From: Pseudanabaena sp. SR411
GTDB lineage: Bacteria; Cyanobacteriota; Cyanobacteriia; Pseudanabaenales; Pseudanabaenaceae
Direction: 5' to 3'
Assembly (NCBI RefSeq): GCF_002251945.1
Contig: NZ_NDHW01000175.1
Coordinates: 1 to 33,368 of the forward strand
Length of the DNA stretch: 33,368 nt
Below the pieces are notes generated by a model. It was not told the origin of the DNA. It worked only from the letters and a program-made list of their open reading frames with translations, and searched no databases. Positions within the stretch are counted from its first letter, which is position 1; every line of letters starts with the position of its first letter. Both the position numbers and the translations under genes were made by a program. This document shows, piece by piece, positions 16,264-24,388 of the stretch.

Positions 16264-17622
16264 ATGCCCGATTCCCAAAAAAATTTCTTCCTTAATTCTC
16301 ATTTCCTTAATCCCGATCGCTCTAATCTTGAAGATATCCGCAAGTTGGGATATGCCTTTGTCGATTTGATCGTGGATTCAGTTTTGGATACTCAAAATCA
16401 GCCCTTTGTGACAGATGAATCTGCTTTTGATATTCTCATTCCTGAACAAGGGCAGGAACTTTTAGAATTGTTGGCAGAAGTGCGATCGCAGATTTTGCCG
16501 CGTACTGTCAACTTCCAGAATCCTCGCTATATGGGACATATGGATAGTGTGCCTAGTGCAATCACGATCTGGGCAGATGCATTAGTTTCAGCGATTAACA
16601 ACAACATGCTGAGCTATGAACTCGCTCCCGTATTTACGGAAATGGAAGCTCAATTGATGCAGTGGTTCGGTAATCTCTTTGGAATGGGAACTGATTGCTT
16701 TGGTACACTCACCGCAGGTGGGAGTCTTGCCAATATTTCAGGACTATTATTAGCGAGAAACTGGAAACGACCACAGAGCAAGACTTTAGGTAATTCCAGT
16801 AATTTAGTTGCTTTTGTCTCTGATGCTGCACATACTTCCTTTGAGAAGGCAATGAATGTGATCGGCGTTGGCAAAGAGAACTTAGTGAGAGTTCCCACAA
16901 ATCACCGTGGCGAAATTATTTTAGAAGAATTGGAAGCTGCTATTCAAAAAGCAATTAGAGAAGGAAAACATCCTTTTTTTGTAGCGGCGATCGCAGGCAC
17001 AACGGTAACAGGAGCAGTCGATCCGATTCAATCAGTGGGAGAAATTGCTAAGCGCTACGATTGTTGGTTTCATATCGATGCCGCCTATGGTGGAGCAGGT
17101 ATTTTTACACCTAAGCTAAAACCTTTATTCCAAGGCTGTGAACTTGCCGACTCCATGACATTCAATCCCCAAAAGTGGCTCTGGGTAGCGCGAACCTGTG
17201 CGATGCTAATTGTTAAAGATAAGCAGCATCTCGTGGATGGCTTTGATGGGGAACTTCCCTATATGGATGATCACATACTCAATTTTGGGAATCTCAATTT
17301 GCAGGGAACCAGACGTACTGATAGCCTGAAGTTATGGATGGCTTTGAAGGCGATGGGAATTTCGGGTTGTCGTTATCTTGTGGAGCGATCGCTTGATCTA
17401 TCTGACAGTCTGCGCCAATGGATTGATGATTCACCAGAATTAGAACTAGTCTGCGAACCAACTTTAAATATTATTTGCCTCAAATCCAACGATCCGCATC
17501 TCAGTAGTGCCGCCCTGCGCCAACAATGGATCGATGCAGGTAAATTATGGCTGTCTTTGCCCCTATGGAAAGGCGATCGTATTCTCAAAGCCGTAGTTTT
17601 ACATCCTTACGCAGGACAATAA
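16264..17622 (+). CDS. PLP-dependent group II decarboxylase
   Basis: 452 aa from ATG 16264. An in-frame ATG at 16147 would overlap the ABC gene and run through the hairpin, so I rejected it. Group II decarboxylase hallmarks are: H190 in 'SDAAHTS' (stacks on PLP), D272 in 'HIDAAYGGA' (pairs with the pyridine N) and K304 in 'NPQKWLW' (Schiff base). The family removes CO2 from amino acids such as glutamate, tyrosine/tryptophan or 2,4-diaminobutyrate; the last two groups look closest in overall pattern, but the substrate cannot be fixed from sequence. It faces aroE convergently across a short hairpin. Confidence 0.85.
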   Translation: MPDSQKNFFLNSHFLNPDRSNLEDIRKLGYAFVDLIVDSVLDTQNQPFVTDESAFDILIPEQGQELLELLAEVRSQILPRTVNFQNPRYMGHMDSVPSAITIWADALVSAINNNMLSYELAPVFTEMEAQLMQWFGNLFGMGTDCFGTLTAGGSLANISGLLLARNWKRPQSKTLGNSSNLVAFVSDAAHTSFEKAMNVIGVGKENLVRVPTNHRGEIILEELEAAIQKAIREGKHPFFVAAIAGTTVTGAVDPIQSVGEIAKRYDCWFHIDAAYGGAGIFTPKLKPLFQGCELADSMTFNPQKWLWVARTCAMLIVKDKQHLVDGFDGELPYMDDHILNFGNLNLQGTRRTDSLKLWMALKAMGISGCRYLVERSLDLSDSLRQWIDDSPELELVCEPTLNIICLKSNDPHLSSAALRQQWIDAGKLWLSLPLWKGDRILKAVVLHPYAGQ

Positions 17623-17627
17623 AAAAG

Positions 17628-17654
17628 AGTTGTTCTCGCTTTGCGAGAACAACT
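17628..17654. terminator. Bidirectional terminator hairpin
   Basis: AGTTGTTCTCGC (17628-17639) and its exact complement (17643-17654) close on TTT, between convergent genes ending at 17622 and 17658. An A-run (17621-17626) precedes it, which gives a U-tract for the minus-strand aroE transcript. Confidence 0.7.
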
Positions 17655-17657
17655 TAA

Positions 17658-18524
17658 TTAACCAAGATGCGTAATTAACGCTTGGCGCATTATCTCAATG
17701 GGGACAGGTTGATCTAACCAAAACTCCAACCCGATCGCCCCTTGATTGATCAGCATCTCCAACCCATCGATCGCCTTGAGTCCCCTAGCAGCAGCAATTT
17801 GCAAAAACTTGGTGGGGCGTGGTGTATAAATCAGATCATAGGTGATCGCATGATCAGGTAGTAAATTCATCTCCGCCTCAGAAATTGGTGTATTAGGATC
17901 ACTTGCCATCCCAATCGGCGTGGCATTGATCACAATTCCCGCAACTTCTAGCAAATGCGGTATTGAAGTCCAAGGATGTACCCGCAGATTGTAATCACGG
18001 AGTTGACTAGTCATCGCTCCATGAAATTTTTTCATCTTCTTAGAATCACGTCCCACCACATGGATGACAGGACAGCCTAACTCCAAACAAGCCGCCACAA
18101 CCGCCTTAGCTGCCCCACCACTACCAAGGATCACCGCAGGACTATTTCCCCAGTCACAATTAAGTTGCTTGAGTGGGCTTAAAAAACCTGCCACATCCGT
18201 ATTTGTGCCAACCCAGCGATCGCCAACTCGCTTTACCGTATTGACAGCCCCCACAGCTTTGGCGATCGGCAAGACTTCATCCAGTAATGGAATCACCTCA
18301 ACTTTATGGGGAATGGTCAGGTTAAAGCCTTGGACTGATTGGATTGCTTTTAGCCCTGCGATCGCCGCAGGTAAATCCTCCACAGGGATTGGAAAAGGCA
18401 CATACACATAGTCCAGTCCCATTGCGGCGATCGCGGCATTGTGCATCACAGGCGAAAGACTATGACTGACGGGAAAACCCATCACCCCTAAAATTTTGGT
18501 TGTTCCTAAGATGCTTCCGCTCAT
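17658..18524 (-). CDS. aroE: Shikimate dehydrogenase
   Basis: 288 aa from ATG 18524; a GTG five codons upstream (18539) is possible but less likely. The enzyme reduces 3-dehydroshikimate with NADPH in the chorismate pathway. Visible motifs: 'GFPVSHSLSPVMHN' substrate loop, 'NLTIPHK' with catalytic Lys, 'NTDVAGF' with the substrate Asp, dinucleotide fold 'GSGGAAKAV', and 'INATPIG'. Length is normal for AroE. It is not in an operon with other aro genes; the upstream neighbour on the same strand is the CruA-like gene, separated by about 225 bp that contains a small mobile element. Confidence 0.94.
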   Translation of the reverse strand: MSGSILGTTKILGVMGFPVSHSLSPVMHNAAIAAMGLDYVYVPFPIPVEDLPAAIAGLKAIQSVQGFNLTIPHKVEVIPLLDEVLPIAKAVGAVNTVKRVGDRWVGTNTDVAGFLSPLKQLNCDWGNSPAVILGSGGAAKAVVAACLELGCPVIHVVGRDSKKMKKFHGAMTSQLRDYNLRVHPWTSIPHLLEVAGIVINATPIGMASDPNTPISEAEMNLLPDHAITYDLIYTPRPTKFLQIAAARGLKAIDGLEMLINQGAIGLEFWLDQPVPIEIMRQALITHLG

Positions 18525-18595
18525 AGTTGCTGACCTCACGCAATTAAAAAACTATGACATAAATGTTGCCCTTAAAGGCTAATAACCCGTAGATT

Positions 18596-18736
18596 CAGCA
18601 ATTCTCATTATGACTTTTGATTTGCCTAAGCCGTCAATTTTTGAACGAAAGCATAGGGTTTTTAATGATAGCTATTGCAGCTATTCTCAATAAGTGTCAC
18701 CAGATCAAGACAAAGTTTTCATAATGAGAATTGCTG
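18596..18736. mobile_element. 141-bp MITE with 18-bp perfect inverted repeats and 9-bp target duplication
   Basis: CAGCAATTCTCATTATGA (18596-18613) and TCATAATGAGAATTGCTG (18719-18736) are exact inverted repeats. CCGTAGATT is repeated directly on both sides (18587-18595 and 18737-18745). The 105-bp interior has no coding capacity. A 9-bp duplication is typical of IS4- or IS5-like transposases, which would have to act in trans. It inserted in the left arm of the hairpin that follows the CruA-like gene. Confidence 0.88.
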
Positions 18737-18774
18737 CCGTAGATTAGATGCACTGCATCTCCTCTAATCTACGG
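18737..18774 (-). terminator. Hairpin over the end of the CruA-like gene
   Basis: CCGTAGATTAG (18737-18747) pairs with CTAATCTACGG (18764-18774), with inner GATGC/GCATC pairing. The right arm contains the stop codon of the CruA-like gene. It probably ended that transcript; the MITE insertion duplicated part of its left arm. Confidence 0.6.
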
Positions 18775-20770
18775 GTTTACCAACGGAGTAATTCAGCGCA
18801 TAACTCCAACTCAGCAAACGCAACCACAAACGAGGATTTGTTGGTTCGAGCCAAGTTTGACAACTACGCATGAGTTGCGGCAACCATCCACCCAGTAAAG
18901 CGTTAGCCAGAGAACTACGGGTAAAGGCTCCATAACTAGATAACCATTTCAAGAGATCCTTTGTCCCAGCCATTTCTAAAATCCAAAGAATTAACTTGGG
19001 ATTTTTAAACGCTGCAATCAAGGCAAGACGGTTAAACATTAACCAATTAAGGCGATCTTTGATAAAGCGATCGCTTACGGGTTGCGGCTCATCAGCAAGC
19101 AATCCAAAAAAAGTATTGAGCATCGAGTTAACACGCTCTGGTGGTAAATGCATCCCCGTCGGAACCATCATTCCCTTAGAAAACAGCCAAGTAACGGCGA
19201 TATTGCTTTGATAGGCATTAATCTGGCTAAGATCATCGGCTCTAAGCAAATCGTGTTTCAGCGCTGTATCCAATAAAGTCGCTAAACGTGGCAAGTTGCG
19301 AACGAGGGAACCAAAGCCCGTAAAGACTAGGGGCGATTGTAAGGAAGCAGCATCACCAATCGCCAGAATTCGATCAAAGGCACATTTTTTTGAATCCTCA
19401 TTGAGGCTGTAATGTCCTGTGATATAGCCAAAGGTCGCCTTCTTCCAAGTTAGCTTTTCCATATCACAACGGCGATATTCTGGCAAAATCGTGAAAAAGT
19501 CCTCATACATTTCCAGCAACGATCCTGCGTTTTCTGGATGTACTTGGTGATAATGGAATAGATAAATCGTCAGCTCATCCTTTTCCGCAGGAAAGAGTTC
19601 CCAAATCAATTGTCGTCCCCGTGAGATATCGCCATGACTGAACAACACATCACCATATTGGGAATCCCATACATGCTTATCAATTCCTTCTAAAACTGCG
19701 CCCACAGTCGGACAGACACTATCAAAGGCTTGCCCTGCATTCAGTTGCTGCGCGATCGCTGAAGCCGATCCCATAGCGTCAATCACTAAGCGCGAATTTA
19801 GAATTACCTCTGCATCCGTTTCCAAATTCTTCGCAAAGATAGTCGCGCCACTATCGTTAATTACTACTTTCTGAAATTCAGTGCGATCGCAAATTACCGC
19901 GCCATATTGATGTAATTTCTTGCTACAAATTTCCAACAAACGATTAGTATCGATCGCAATATTTAAAACCGTAGGCGTATGCAGCACCTTAGCCTTAAGA
20001 TGTGGTGGATTATTACTATCAAAAAACTTGTTAAATCCATCGACATATTCTGCCGTAATCATCGCTTCAAATTCTTCTTTAGTGAAGAGTCCAAAATCGA
20101 TAAGATTCTGGAATTCTGCACGGGAAATATTCCATTCCCGATTCATCCGTCCAAAGGGAATGCGCTCCACTAAGCACACACGATAGCCCAACTTCGCCAT
20201 CATCGCTGCATGGATAGCGCCTAATGCTCCACCCAGATACACAATGTCATAGATTACGTCGGGCTTTACAGAGTTAGCTTGTGAATCTTCAAAAATCACC
20301 TGCTTGGAAGTTGCAGGATTTTTGACACTTTCCCGCCAACGTTTTTCCCACCAATAGACGCGATTGAGGTCATATTCGCCATTGGGAATCCGTTGAAAGA
20401 ATTTGACCGTAAGCGGATATTCTTCGGCTAGAGCTTCAAAAATTGATTGATTCGAGGCGATCGCAGGTGGTTGTTTAAATTCATAGGGAAAAGCTTGACG
20501 CACAGCTTTAGTGAAATGCTCAAGAAAATCCTTCTCGCCATCCATGACCTCATCTGACCATCGAAATATTTTGAGATAGGTCGTGCGTTGTAATGTCCAG
20601 ATAAATACTGATAATTGCGCGATCGCTCCTGAGCGATTTTGGCGATCGAGGATAAAGCCATGCTTAGCAACAGATTTTTTCCCAAAGGGAAATTGGTACT
20701 CAGACTGGAGCCATATTTTCACGGCTGCAACTTGAGGAGTAGGGATTTCAATGTAAAGTAACTGCTGCAT
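18764..20770 (-). CDS. cruA: CruA-like lycopene cyclase (FAD-dependent oxidoreductase fold)
   Basis: 668 aa. An N-terminal region of about 170 residues without obvious motif is followed by a dinucleotide-binding fold 'YDIVYLGGALGAIHAAMMA' (174-192), an acidic strand end 'CLVE', the CruA/CruP hallmark 'REWNISR' (211-217) and a second FAD contact 'RILAIGDAASLQSP' in the last third. Members cyclise the psi ends of lycopene to beta-ionone rings, for beta-carotene synthesis in the membrane. CruA proteins are longer than CruP and the length fits CruA; CruP, whose cyclase activity is less certain, is the alternative. Monocistronic as far as visible. ATG start at 20770. Confidence 0.72.
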   Translation of the reverse strand: MQQLLYIEIPTPQVAAVKIWLQSEYQFPFGKKSVAKHGFILDRQNRSGAIAQLSVFIWTLQRTTYLKIFRWSDEVMDGEKDFLEHFTKAVRQAFPYEFKQPPAIASNQSIFEALAEEYPLTVKFFQRIPNGEYDLNRVYWWEKRWRESVKNPATSKQVIFEDSQANSVKPDVIYDIVYLGGALGAIHAAMMAKLGYRVCLVERIPFGRMNREWNISRAEFQNLIDFGLFTKEEFEAMITAEYVDGFNKFFDSNNPPHLKAKVLHTPTVLNIAIDTNRLLEICSKKLHQYGAVICDRTEFQKVVINDSGATIFAKNLETDAEVILNSRLVIDAMGSASAIAQQLNAGQAFDSVCPTVGAVLEGIDKHVWDSQYGDVLFSHGDISRGRQLIWELFPAEKDELTIYLFHYHQVHPENAGSLLEMYEDFFTILPEYRRCDMEKLTWKKATFGYITGHYSLNEDSKKCAFDRILAIGDAASLQSPLVFTGFGSLVRNLPRLATLLDTALKHDLLRADDLSQINAYQSNIAVTWLFSKGMMVPTGMHLPPERVNSMLNTFFGLLADEPQPVSDRFIKDRLNWLMFNRLALIAAFKNPKLILWILEMAGTKDLLKWLSSYGAFTRSSLANALLGGWLPQLMRSCQTWLEPTNPRLWLRLLSWSYALNYSVGKPVD

Positions 20771-20831
20771 GGCTAAATCAATATCTTCAGTGTTCTAATT
20801 TTGGCATATAGGCGATCGCTAGGGGATACGT

Positions 20832-21347
20832 TTAAGTTTCTGGGCGCGATAACCGAGTAAAACCTTCTTGCTCAAAGTGACGATCAGTTGTTAATGCTTC
20901 AGTAATTCCTCTTTGCTTCATCAAAACAAAGCTGACTGCATCGCATAAAGAGTAAGTTTTATCCAGTCTCAAAGTTATAGCTGTAGCCATTCTTGTTAGG
21001 ACATAAAACCCAAATAGTGTGAGGCGGCGCTTCGCGCCGCCTCACACTATTTGGGTTTTGATTTGTCCTGATACAGGTGGCTATAGCTATAATAGCTCAA
21101 CGGCTTCTCGATGTAGCTGTTCATTTATCCAAACTATCTCTATATCTGGGTTATCCAATAAATCAACGATGAAAGCAAGCATGAAATCACGCGGAAGTCT
21201 TCTCGCGTTAGCTAAGGCTACATATTCAGCAACGATATAGCTATGCGTTAGTCGAGTTAAAGATTTTTTGTATTCGTTACAAGCTTGTGTGTGGAGAGGT
21301 TCAGTTTTGTAATGGAGGCAAAGCAACCCTGACGTATCGAGAAGCAT
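20832..21347 (-). pseudogene. vapC: VapC-type PIN toxin gene split by a 112-bp element
   Basis: The 5' piece encodes 86 residues beginning 'MLLDTSGLLCLHYK' (PIN Asp D4) and hits a stop inside the inserted element. The 3' piece (20832-20975) continues 'TLRLDKTYSLCDAVSFVLMK' and 'ITEALTTDRHFEQEGF', the standard C-terminal PIN motif with acidic D residues. Removing 20978-21089 plus one TA joins '...EAVELL' to 'TLRLDK...' without a frame change, giving 133 codons and a stop, the normal VapC length. As it stands the toxin ribonuclease lacks its C-terminal catalytic residues and should be inactive. The start overlaps the antitoxin stop (TAATG). Confidence 0.88.
20978..21089. mobile_element. 112-bp palindromic MITE inserted in vapC, TA target duplication
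   Basis: Ends are TAGCTGTAGCC... and ...GGCTATAGCTA, with TA on both sides (20976-20977 and 21090-21091). The interior is a perfect stem, AAAACCCAAATAGTGTGAGG then CGGCGC (21006-21031), closing on TTC, flanked by AGGACAT on the left and ATTTGTCCT on the right. The 114-bp element at 32970-33083 has the same design. TA-target insertion suggests mobilisation by an IS630/Tc1-type transposase supplied from elsewhere. Confidence 0.9.
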
Positions 21348-21634
21348 TATTCCTCCTCGTGGTTACTGGCATATTCTTTTGCTAAGTCAGCATCAATACT
21401 TTCATTGTCTAAATTCATAGCAATATTTAGATCAATCTCTCCAAAATGACGCTCAAATTTTGATGTTCTTCGTTCTTTTTCGGCATCAGTTGGTAAGAGT
21501 TTAAACATCTGAGCAAAGTTTTGTTCAAGCAGCTTTACAACTAAATTTTCTGGCGGAATACCAATACTTTGTGCTTGCTGATGAAGAGCAGCAAAAAACT
21601 GGTCATTCAACTCTAAAGTCAAAGTTTGGGTCAT
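21347..21634 (-). CDS. Antitoxin of the vapBC-like pair
   Basis: 95 aa. The N-terminus 'MTQTLTLELNDQFFAALHQQ' has the alternating strand-helix pattern of ribbon-helix-helix DNA-binding antitoxins, and the C-terminal half is acidic ('DLNIAMNLDNESIDADLAKE'), suited to masking a PIN toxin. Its stop overlaps the toxin start in TAATG, so the two were translationally coupled. The antitoxin is intact while its toxin is interrupted, so it may persist as an autoregulator or an orphan. The family name cannot be fixed; the role is inferred from position and composition. Confidence 0.72.
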   Translation of the reverse strand: MTQTLTLELNDQFFAALHQQAQSIGIPPENLVVKLLEQNFAQMFKLLPTDAEKERRTSKFERHFGEIDLNIAMNLDNESIDADLAKEYASNHEEE

Positions 21635-21756
21635 AAAATTTTAGTATAGCTAGAGATTTAGTGTAATTATAGCTTCCAGAGCTTATGCTCACCCTTCACA
21701 ATGGTGACTAGTTAATGGTCAGCTAAATTATGAGCGACGTATTTGCGATGTTTTTA

Positions 21757-21792
21757 TCAGCTAATGTGGAATGTCCATTTCACATTAGCTGA
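21757..21792 (-). terminator. Hairpin downstream of the M16 peptidase
   Basis: TCAGCTAATGTGGAA (about 21758-21772) pairs with TTTCACATTAGCTGA (21778-21792) with one mismatch, 35 bases after the stop of the peptidase gene. There is no U-tract. The rest of the 192-bp gap (21635-21826) shows nothing else. Confidence 0.45.
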
Positions 21793-21826
21793 CTATTACT
21801 AGCATTCTGATCGCCTAGTTTCACAC

Positions 21827-23152
21827 TTAAGGTTTGACAATCAAAATACCGTAGGCATCAGGATTGAGGTATTTGCGAACAGCAGCTTGAATGTCCTCTT
21901 TGGTGATCGATTTCATCAGATCAGGATAGTTTAAAGCTGGCTCTAGCGAACCGACAATGCGATCGTAATAGCCATAAATACCAGCGCGTTCCTTGGGTGA
22001 TTCATTGCCAAAGATGAAGCGATTGCTAACTTGAGTGCGGATCTTGGCTAATTCCTCATCAGTAACAGGAGTTTCATGCAATTTGAGGATATGTTCACGA
22101 ATTGCTTGCTCCACGATCGCCACATCTTCCACATTCAACTTCGCAAATACTTGAAAAGTTCCTTGCCAACGCATCGCTGAATTGCTCACAGAAATGCGAT
22201 CGACAATCCGTCGATTTTCGCGCAAGTCCTGCACCATCCGTGAAGTACGTCCACTGCCAAGAATGTTCGCCAAAATACTTAAGGGATAGGTTTCCGCTAA
22301 ATCTCTTAAACCAGCAACGCGCCATGATATGCTCAGTCTGGCTTGCTTCAGACTTGAATCAGTGACTTCCCGCCGCACAACTTCCGTAAAAGGCTTTTCG
22401 GATGTAAAGTCCCTGTGCTTTGGTTTGACAGCGATCGCATTTCCTTCATTTTGAGTCTCAAAATAATTCGCAATCACACCGATCATCTCGCTGACAGGTA
22501 AATTGCCCACAACGGCGATCGTCATATTTGGGGGCGCATACCATTTGCGATGAAATGATCGCATTTGCTCTGAGGTGACGTTTTCAATCACATCTACGGG
22601 GCCCAGAACAGCACGACGGTAGGGTAACTGCTCATACACTAATTCCGAAATATGACGATAAATACGGCGATCGGGATTATCTTCGCTGCGCCGAATTTCT
22701 TCTAGTACTACATGACGTTCGCGCTGAAATTCTTCGTCAGGAATGCTAGATTTTAGGACTATATCCAGTTGTAGAGGCGCAAGTTTCGCAAAATCTTTAG
22801 GCGCAACATTAATATAAAAATGCGTGTAGTCCTGACTTGTAGCCGCATTAGTATTACCACCATGAGACTCGATCGCCTGTTCAAATTCCCCTAAGCCAAG
22901 GCGATCGCTACCTTTGAACACCATGTGTTCTAGGAAATGAGCCATGCCGTTGATATCATCACTCTCGACCGCAGAGCCAACGTCAACCCAAATACTGAGA
23001 TTGACCGCATCAACAGGAATCTGTTCAGCAATAATCTTTACCCCATTGGGCAGGATATGCTGAGTGGGAGCAGTGGAGACTGAAGCCTGATCAAGATCAG
23101 CTTGATCAAGAGCAGCTACATCTAACCGACGTGGAATGACGATCGCTGGCAT
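21827..23152 (-). CDS. M16 family zinc metallopeptidase
   Basis: 441 aa. The inverted zinc motif HxxEH is present as 'HFLEHMVFKG' (about 87-96), followed by the usual downstream 'E' region 'NAATSQDYTHFYINV' and the M16 second half with 'LSISWRV' and 'ILGSGRTSRMVQDLR'. M16 enzymes (processing peptidase and PqqL-like) degrade or process small peptides. There is no signal peptide, so it is probably cytosolic. Cyanobacteria often carry two M16 genes in tandem, one lacking the zinc site; here only the active one is visible. It lies downstream of the TPR gene on the same strand, 88 bp away across a hairpin. Confidence 0.9.
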   Translation of the reverse strand: MPAIVIPRRLDVAALDQADLDQASVSTAPTQHILPNGVKIIAEQIPVDAVNLSIWVDVGSAVESDDINGMAHFLEHMVFKGSDRLGLGEFEQAIESHGGNTNAATSQDYTHFYINVAPKDFAKLAPLQLDIVLKSSIPDEEFQRERHVVLEEIRRSEDNPDRRIYRHISELVYEQLPYRRAVLGPVDVIENVTSEQMRSFHRKWYAPPNMTIAVVGNLPVSEMIGVIANYFETQNEGNAIAVKPKHRDFTSEKPFTEVVRREVTDSSLKQARLSISWRVAGLRDLAETYPLSILANILGSGRTSRMVQDLRENRRIVDRISVSNSAMRWQGTFQVFAKLNVEDVAIVEQAIREHILKLHETPVTDEELAKIRTQVSNRFIFGNESPKERAGIYGYYDRIVGSLEPALNYPDLMKSITKEDIQAAVRKYLNPDAYGILIVKP

Positions 23153-23209
23153 GGCAAATTTAAGATTTTTTACTAAATTTTTAAATAAAAATCGCTTTTA
23201 TATTTGATT

Positions 23210-23234
23210 CTAGGTGGCGCATAGCGTCACCTAG
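23210..23234 (-). terminator. Short hairpin after the TPR gene
   Basis: CTAGGTGGCGC (23210-23220) pairs with GCGTCACCTAG (23224-23234) apart from one mismatched pair, on an ATA loop, 7 bases beyond the TPR stop. Position suggests partial termination before the M16 gene. Confidence 0.45.
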
Positions 23235-23240
23235 CCAAAA

Positions 23241-24269
23241 TCACATTCTTTCTAGAGCTTGCAATTTGTAATAAGCTTGTCGCAGTTGCAAGCCAGAAGT
23301 ATCTTCTAGCATAGCAGCAAAATCATAGGACTCTTGGTAAGCAGCGCGTGATTTTGGCAGATTTCCAAAAGATAAGTACAAATCACCCAAATATCGCTGT
23401 GCGATCGCCGCCGTTTCGCGATCACCCATTACCAAAGCCAAGCTCGATCGATTTTGCAATAATTCCTCGATCCGATAAAAATTAGGGACTTCAAGATAAG
23501 CCGCAATCAAGCGATCGCTTGCCACAGCCATCAGGGGATAATTGCGATATTGGCGGGCGATCGTTAGAGCCATGCCATAGTCCTTGATCGCTGCTTTGTA
23601 ATTGTCCAACGACATGAAACTATCGCCGCTATTGACATAGACATAGCCCTCACCGATCGCCTCACGGAGTGGATATTTTTTGATCGATGCATAGTAGAGC
23701 TTGATTGCCGCCATATGGTCTCCATAACGTCCTGCGATTAAGCCTTTGTTATTCAGAGCAAGCCCAGTATTCAGTCCTTGATCATTTTGAATAGCCAGAT
23801 CAAGAGTTTCCTTGTTCAGTTTCGCCGCAGATTCAAGTTTATTTTGGGCAATCTCAAAACTGACCAGATTATTGGAGCTTTCTAACTTTGCGCCATTGTC
23901 TTGCAAAGTATTGGCATAACGGATTCTTTGGCGAGTTGTATCTTGAGCGGCGTTCGCTGCTCCCATCATTTCATAGGCATCGCTCACCCTTGCCAGTGTG
24001 TAGGCGATCGCAGGTTGGTCATTAATGCGACGGTAATAGCCGATCGCATAGAGCCAAGTTTTAATGGCTTCACGCGGTTTACCATCTTTGAGTTGTACAT
24101 AGCCAAGATCAAGCAAGCGATCGGCTTCATTGCGAACAGCAGGATTTGCGGGGTTAACAGTTGTGTGCTGAGCCTGTGTCGGCATCGGCACAACGATCGC
24201 TCCCACAACTGCCGCTAAGATAGTTGCGCCAATATTAGCAACTGACATTTTCTGATGCTTTCTATACAT
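23241..24269 (-). CDS. Secreted TPR-repeat protein of unknown function
   Basis: 342 aa. The N-terminus 'MYRKHQKMSVANIGATILAA' continues into a hydrophobic run and 'PTQAQ', a signal peptide with a likely cleavage after AQA-like residues near 33, so it is exported to the periplasm or lumen. The rest is helical, with tetratricopeptide-like units spaced about 40 residues apart, for example 'ADRLLDLGYVQLKDGKPREA', 'YTLARVSDAYEMMGAANAAQ' and 'QRYLGDLYLSFGNLPKSRAA'. TPR proteins hold other proteins together; the partner is unknown. Alternative starts exist at M8. Confidence 0.8.
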   Translation of the reverse strand: MYRKHQKMSVANIGATILAAVVGAIVVPMPTQAQHTTVNPANPAVRNEADRLLDLGYVQLKDGKPREAIKTWLYAIGYYRRINDQPAIAYTLARVSDAYEMMGAANAAQDTTRQRIRYANTLQDNGAKLESSNNLVSFEIAQNKLESAAKLNKETLDLAIQNDQGLNTGLALNNKGLIAGRYGDHMAAIKLYYASIKKYPLREAIGEGYVYVNSGDSFMSLDNYKAAIKDYGMALTIARQYRNYPLMAVASDRLIAAYLEVPNFYRIEELLQNRSSLALVMGDRETAAIAQRYLGDLYLSFGNLPKSRAAYQESYDFAAMLEDTSGLQLRQAYYKLQALERM

Positions 24270-24360
24270 ATCCCTACATCCTCACCAATAAGGTGGACAT
24301 ATTGTAGCGACATAAAAGCAATTTTTTATAGAAGTTTTCTGGCATTTTCTGACAAATAAT

Positions 24361-24387
24361 AAAAAGCCATGCAAAGCATGGCTTTTT
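24361..24387 (-). terminator. Rho-independent terminator of the methyltransferase gene
   Basis: AAAAAGCCATGC (24361-24372) and GCATGGCTTTTT (24376-24387) form a perfect 12-bp hairpin with an AAA loop, immediately past the stop at 24389. On the minus strand the stem ends in a run of U. Confidence 0.8.
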
Positions 24388-24388
24388 A

